From positions 1-11,554 of the forward strand of contig CAMDJU010000065.1 of assembly GCA_945900695.1 (NCBI GenBank): 11,554 nucleotides of DNA, in the 5' to 3' direction. A program made the translations under genes and the position numbers. The notes beneath the pieces are model-generated. The model did no database searches. It was not told where the DNA came from and saw nothing but the letters and a program-made list of their open reading frames with translations. Positions 8,406-11,554 of this stretch are shown here, piece after piece. Source of the DNA: Bordetella parapertussis (lineage in GTDB: Bacteria; Pseudomonadota; Gammaproteobacteria; Burkholderiales; Burkholderiaceae_C). Each line of letters starts with the position of its first letter. Position 1 is the stretch's first letter.

Positions 8406-9692
8406 TCACAAGGCCACACTGGGCAGCCATGTGGCGATGCCGGGCAACACCGTCAAGATGGCCACGCCCACCATCAGCAAAATCCAAAACGGCAAAGCGC
8501 CCATGGCGGCCTCGGCCAAACTGACCTTGCCTTGGGTGATGCCCACCAACACAAACAGGTTCATCCCCACCGGCGGCGTGAGCATGCCGATCTCGACCAT
8601 CATGGTGATCACCACACCCAGCCAAATGGCGTCAAAGCCCAGGCCCGTCATCAGCGGGAACACCACTGGCAAGGTCATCACCATCATCGACAAGCCATCG
8701 AAGATCATGCCCAGCAACAGGTAAATGAACACAATCACCACCAACAGCACCATGGGTGACATGCCCACGCCGGAGATGGTTTCGAGCATTTTTTGCGGCA
8801 ACTGCATCAGGCTGATGGACTGGGCCAAGATCACCGCGCCCATGAACACCAACGCAATCACGGCAAAGGTGCTGGCCGAGCTCAAAAAGGTTTTGGCCAA
8901 TTTGGGCCAAGTCAAGTCGCCCATGGTGAAGCCCAACAACACCGCTGCAGCCACGCCCACGGCGGCCGACTCGGTGGGTGTGGCAATGCCCGCAAACAAG
9001 CTGCCCAAGACCGCCAAGATCAGCACCAAAATGGGCCACACGGCCATGGTGGCGCGCAGTGTCTCGCCCCAGGGCATGCGCGGCTCTTGCGGGGCCAAGC
9101 TGGGTTGGCGGCGCACCGTGATCTCGATGTAGACCATGAACAAGGCCGCCATCATCAAGCCCGGAAAGACACCGGCCAAAAACAATTTGCCTATTGAGGT
9201 ATCGGTCAAAGCGCCATAAATCAGCAGCGACAAACTGGGCGGGATCAACAAGCCCAACGTGCCGCCACCGGCCAAGGAGCCCACGACCAAGCGCCGGTCG
9301 TAGCCGCGCTGCGACAACTCGGGGTAGGCCACCGAGCCCACCGCCGCCGACACCGACATGGACGAGCCACTGACCGCGCCAAACACCGTGCACACCGCAA
9401 TATTGGTGTGCAACAAACCGCCCCGCAAGCGGCCAAACAAGGGTGACATGGCTTTGTAAATGCCCGTGGCCAGGCCACTCGCCACCAACACATCGCCGAG
9501 CAAAATAAACAAAGGAATGGCGGTGAGGGTGAACTCGGCCAACACATTGAACACGGCTTGCACGCCCAAACGGGTGACACCGCCGCCAAAAATTTCCAAA
9601 ATGGCAAAGCCCGTCAGCCCCAGTGCCGCGCCCAGCACCGCGCCCGACATCACCGTCAGACCCAACACACCACCTAAAAAGGCCCAGATCAT
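8406..9692 (-). CDS. dctM: TRAP transporter large membrane subunit (DctM family)
   Basis: A 428-residue integral membrane protein of typical DctM length with about 12 hydrophobic segments. It forms the sodium- or proton-coupled transport channel that takes solute from the DctP binding protein. Family hallmarks include FGAVSGSSMS near 104-112, GLLIPPSLSLLIYG at 147-160, GIATPTESAAVG at 235-246 and a C-terminal LTPPVGMNLFVL at 371-382. The start is ATG at 9692 (MIWAFLGG), overlapping the dctQ stop as ATGA. The frame is open further upstream to 10157, but that stretch lies inside dctQ in another frame and lacks membrane character, so the longer form is rejected. Separate Q and M genes make this a three-component rather than a fused QM system. 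Confidence 0.95.
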   Translation of the reverse strand: MIWAFLGGVLGLTVMSGAVLGAALGLTGFAILEIFGGGVTRLGVQAVFNVLAEFTLTAIPLFILLGDVLVASGLATGIYKAMSPLFGRLRGGLLHTNIAVCTVFGAVSGSSMSVSAAVGSVAYPELSQRGYDRRLVVGSLAGGGTLGLLIPPSLSLLIYGALTDTSIGKLFLAGVFPGLMMAALFMVYIEITVRRQPSLAPQEPRMPWGETLRATMAVWPILVLILAVLGSLFAGIATPTESAAVGVAAAVLLGFTMGDLTWPKLAKTFLSSASTFAVIALVFMGAVILAQSISLMQLPQKMLETISGVGMSPMVLLVVIVFIYLLLGMIFDGLSMMVMTLPVVFPLMTGLGFDAIWLGVVITMMVEIGMLTPPVGMNLFVLVGITQGKVSLAEAAMGALPFWILLMVGVAILTVLPGIATWLPSVAL

Positions 9693-10225
9693 GGGTGCAC
9701 CTCGTCTTCTGGCGCAGGCTGCACCGGGTAAAAAGTGCGCCACACGCCCACCACCCCCACCAAGCCCATGGCCACAGTGGCCGTCCACATGAAGGGCGCC
9801 AGCGGCAAACGCGACTGCTCGGTTTTGAGGCCCAGCATGCTGGTGAACTCGCTGATGCCCCCAGCTTGGTAAACGAACACCGCCACAAAAGCCCACAAAA
9901 CCAGTTGGCCCAGCACAAACAAAACACGCTGGCCCATCGGGGGCAAAGCCTGCGACACCACGGTCACGCGGATGTTGATTTCCTTCATCACCGTCATGGG
10001 CAGCAAGGTGAACACAGCCAAGGTCATGAGCAAACCACACAGTTCTTCGGTGAAGTCCAGCGGGCGGCTCCAAACGTAGCGCATCACCACGGCGGCCAGC
10101 ACCAGGGCAAACATGCCCGCCAAGGACACTGCGCCGATGGCCGACACGGCGGTGCACAAGCCCTGCAAGCCGCGCTCAACCGCCACCACCCATACAGGGT
10201 GGGGCTTTTGGCTCGCAGACGTCAT
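9689..10225 (-). CDS. dctQ: TRAP transporter small membrane subunit (DctQ family)
   Basis: A 178-residue protein with four hydrophobic segments (about 24-50, 61-82, 100-122 and 143-165), the standard topology of the TRAP small subunit, which pairs with DctM. The family-typical RYVWSRPLDFTEELCGLL segment (roughly 49-66) contains the usual aromatic and Glu-Glu pair after the first membrane helix. The ATG at 10225 overlaps the dctP stop as ATGA, and its own stop overlaps the dctM start the same way, so the three TRAP genes are translationally coupled. DctQ sequences are weakly conserved; the call rests on size, topology and position between dctP and dctM. Confidence 0.92.
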   Translation of the reverse strand: MTSASQKPHPVWVVAVERGLQGLCTAVSAIGAVSLAGMFALVLAAVVMRYVWSRPLDFTEELCGLLMTLAVFTLLPMTVMKEINIRVTVVSQALPPMGQRVLFVLGQLVLWAFVAVFVYQAGGISEFTSMLGLKTEQSRLPLAPFMWTATVAMGLVGVVGVWRTFYPVQPAPEDEVHP

Positions 10226-11241
10226 TTGGGCAAGGCGTCAAGCACGCGCTGGCGAAAGACCACGGCATCACCGCCGGTTTCTTTGGCCAACAGGTCCCAG
10301 GTCTCCAAAGCAGACTTGCGCAAAGCAGCCTGGTCGGCACTGGGCAAAGCAGGGTAGAAGGTCGAGCCTTGGCTGGTGAGTTTGTCGCGGGCGGCTTTTT
10401 CGGCCTCGGTGTCGCCGCTGAAGTTAAAGCTCACGCGCTCCAACTCGGCCACGGCATCGTTGAAACCTTTTTTCAGGTCGGGGGCCAGAGCCGCCCATTT
10501 GCCCTTGTGGGCTATCAGCGCATAAGGGGCGGGCGGAAACGGAAAGCCTGTGGGCGTCACGTGCTTGGCCACCTCTTGGAGCGAAATGGTGTTGGCAAAG
10601 CGGGCGGCGTACAAAGCGCAATCAACCACACCGGTTTGCAAGGCGGAATACAACTCGTTTTGCGGCACGATCTGAGCGGCTACGCCCAAACGCTTGAAGG
10701 TTTCCACCTGTTCGCGGCTGCCCACGCGCAATTTCTTTTTGCGCAAGTCGTCCAAGCTGCGCACCGGCTCGCGGCAAAACAGCGAGGCGTCCACAATGGA
10801 AAAGCCCAAAAACCCAGGGACCTCAATGTTCCACTTGCCAATGCCTTCTTTGAGCACCGCCTTGAGTGCGGGCAGTGCCTTGAGGTGCTCGTCGGCACCC
10901 GAGACCAAACCGTACACATAAATATTGGCCAGCGCTGGCGCGTCGCGCCCCAAAAACGGCGGCCAGATGAAGCCCAGCTCGGGTGCACCGGTTTGCATGA
11001 AACGCAAGGCGTCCGCATCTTTGAGGCCCAATGCCCCACCTTCGGACACCGAAATCTTCATGCGGCCATTGGTGCGCTTTTCCACATCGGCGGCAAAAGC
11101 GCGGATTTGCACCGACTCGGGCCGCGAAGCGGGATAGCTGTTGTTGAAACGCCATTCCACGGTTTGGGCTTGCGCCGCCCCACTCAGGGACGACACGGCC
11201 AAAACCAATGCGGTCAGGGCCAAAAGAAAACGGTTCAGCAT
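10222..11241 (-). CDS. dctP: TRAP transporter periplasmic solute-binding protein (DctP family)
   Basis: A 339-residue periplasmic binding protein that delivers solute to DctQM. A signal peptide is clear: MLNRFLLAL, a hydrophobic core, then AQA with likely cleavage after residue 25. The mature part follows the DctP pattern. KKLRVGSREQVETFKRLG (169-186) holds the conserved arginine, R172, that in most TRAP binding proteins salt-bridges the substrate carboxylate. It is followed by VPQNELYSALQTGVVDCALY (192-211), the usual segment after it. An acidic ligand carrying a carboxylate is therefore expected, but its identity cannot be read. The ATG at 11241 is preceded by GGAG 8 nt upstream. It is the first gene of the operon dctP-dctQ-dctM-M24, about 70 nt after the lytic transglycosylase gene. 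Confidence 0.94.
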   Translation of the reverse strand: MLNRFLLALTALVLAVSSLSGAAQAQTVEWRFNNSYPASRPESVQIRAFAADVEKRTNGRMKISVSEGGALGLKDADALRFMQTGAPELGFIWPPFLGRDAPALANIYVYGLVSGADEHLKALPALKAVLKEGIGKWNIEVPGFLGFSIVDASLFCREPVRSLDDLRKKKLRVGSREQVETFKRLGVAAQIVPQNELYSALQTGVVDCALYAARFANTISLQEVAKHVTPTGFPFPPAPYALIAHKGKWAALAPDLKKGFNDAVAELERVSFNFSGDTEAEKAARDKLTSQGSTFYPALPSADQAALRKSALETWDLLAKETGGDAVVFRQRVLDALPK

Positions 11242-11279
11242 GATGGGTGCTCCATGGTCAATTTGAAAAATCCAGTTAG

Positions 11280-11300
11280 GCTAGATTCATTCTATCTAGC
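11280..11300. promoter_or_regulatory. Inverted repeat upstream of dctP, candidate operator
   Basis: GCTAGAT (11280-11286) and ATCTAGC (11294-11300) are perfect 7-bp inverted arms around a 7-nt spacer. The repeat lies 39 nt before the dctP start and 13 nt after the transglycosylase stop. On the minus strand TAGAAT (11294-11289, one mismatch to TATAAT) falls in the spacer and would start a leader of about 40 nt; no good -35 was seen. A bound dimeric regulator would cover that -10. The hairpin could instead end the transglycosylase transcript, but no T run follows directly. Confidence 0.45.
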
Positions 11301-11313
11301 GCCAGACCCCGCC

Positions 11314-11554
11314 TCAGCCCGCCCACCGCTTTTGCGCCGCCAGCACCGCGCGCGGGTAAGCGGTTTGCCCCCGGCTGCCGTTGTAGCGGCCCAAGGCCAG
11401 GGTCAAGTCGCCGCCCTCCAAGGCCAGGTAGTGGCGCAAGATCACGCAGCCAAAGCGCAAATTGGCTTGCAACTGAAACAACACAGCCGCATCGCCCTCC
11501 CCCAGCGTTCGGGCCCAAAACGGCATCACCTGCATCAGGCCCCGCGCACCCGCC
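11314..11554 (-). CDS. Lytic murein transglycosylase, C-terminal fragment (5' part beyond the window)
   Basis: The minus frame enters at the right edge and ends at TGA 11314-11316, leaving 79 residues. It begins AGARGLMQVMPFW, the segment that follows the catalytic Glu in the SLT (lysozyme-like) domain. It continues through NLRFGCVILRHYL and ends with ALGRYNGSRGQTAYP, matching the GRYNG motif of transglycosylase family 1. Such enzymes cleave peptidoglycan between MurNAc and GlcNAc to give 1,6-anhydro products in the periplasm or outer membrane. The catalytic Glu and any signal peptide lie outside the window. The same-strand TRAP operon follows, but the gap of about 70 nt with a candidate promoter suggests separate expression. 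Confidence 0.88.
   Translation of the reverse strand, partial: AGARGLMQVMPFWARTLGEGDAAVLFQLQANLRFGCVILRHYLALEGGDLTLALGRYNGSRGQTAYPRAVLAAQKRWAG

Noticed and set aside
8632..9927. Open minus-strand frame of 431 codons across dctM and dctQ
   Set aside because: It is a shifted frame of two well-supported membrane genes. The product is rich in Arg, Gly, His and Trp and lacks membrane-helix order.
9693..10157. N-terminal extension of dctM to 583 residues
   Set aside because: The extra residues lie within dctQ in another frame and look like shadow translation (Arg/Gly/His-rich). The ATGA junction at 9689-9692 and the MIWAFLGG start fit the DctM family.
1..11554. Search by eye for CRISPR repeats, transposase genes, tRNA, rRNA and phage or defence genes
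   Set aside because: No regularly spaced repeats, no transposase or integrase motifs and no tRNA-like cloverleaf were noticed; almost all sequence is accounted for by housekeeping and transport genes.

Overview
The window looks like ordinary chromosome from a betaproteobacterium of the order Burkholderiales, most likely family Comamonadaceae (Limnohabitans, Rhodoferax or Polaromonas-like). This is inferred from the moderately GC-rich sequence, the hemA-prfA-prmC-grxD gene order, the long DUF3683-type FAD dehydrogenase, the form of the lytic transglycosylase tail, and the TRAP transporter. I saw no insertion sequence, phage gene, CRISPR array, tRNA or rRNA.

Layout, left to right. (1) 1-2357, minus: a large D-lactate/glycolate-type FAD dehydrogenase, cut by the left edge. 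(2) 2471-3232, plus: a glycerophosphodiester phosphodiesterase, divergent from the dehydrogenase. (3) 3210-3485, minus: a 91-residue predicted membrane protein that overlaps the phosphodiesterase tail to tail. (4) 3512-7058, plus: hemA, prfA, prmC and grxD, closely packed. PrmC methylates the GGQ glutamine of the release factor encoded just upstream, so enzyme and substrate are neighbours. HemA starts tetrapyrrole synthesis from glutamyl-tRNA, and GrxD is a monothiol (CGFS) glutaredoxin of iron-sulfur trafficking. (5) A perfect 10-bp stem hairpin at 7098-7125 lies between converging genes. (6) 7148-11241, minus: an operon transcribed as dctP-dctQ-dctM-M24, i.e. a three-part TRAP transporter followed by a cytoplasmic M24-fold hydrolase. 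The three TRAP genes are joined by ATGA overlaps and the hydrolase follows 13 nt later. A 7-7-7 inverted repeat sits upstream of dctP. (7) 11314 to the right edge, minus: the C-terminal end of a lytic murein transglycosylase.

The region is mostly housekeeping. Two points deserve attention. First, the divergent membrane-protein/hemA promoter appears to use one AT-rich block as the -10 element on both strands, so close to both start codons that both mRNAs would be leaderless or nearly so. Second, the TRAP-linked M24 protein keeps all five metal ligands but seems to lack the two histidines that normally flank the metal centre, which suggests an unusual substrate or chemistry. I found no clear evidence of an entirely new multi-gene system.
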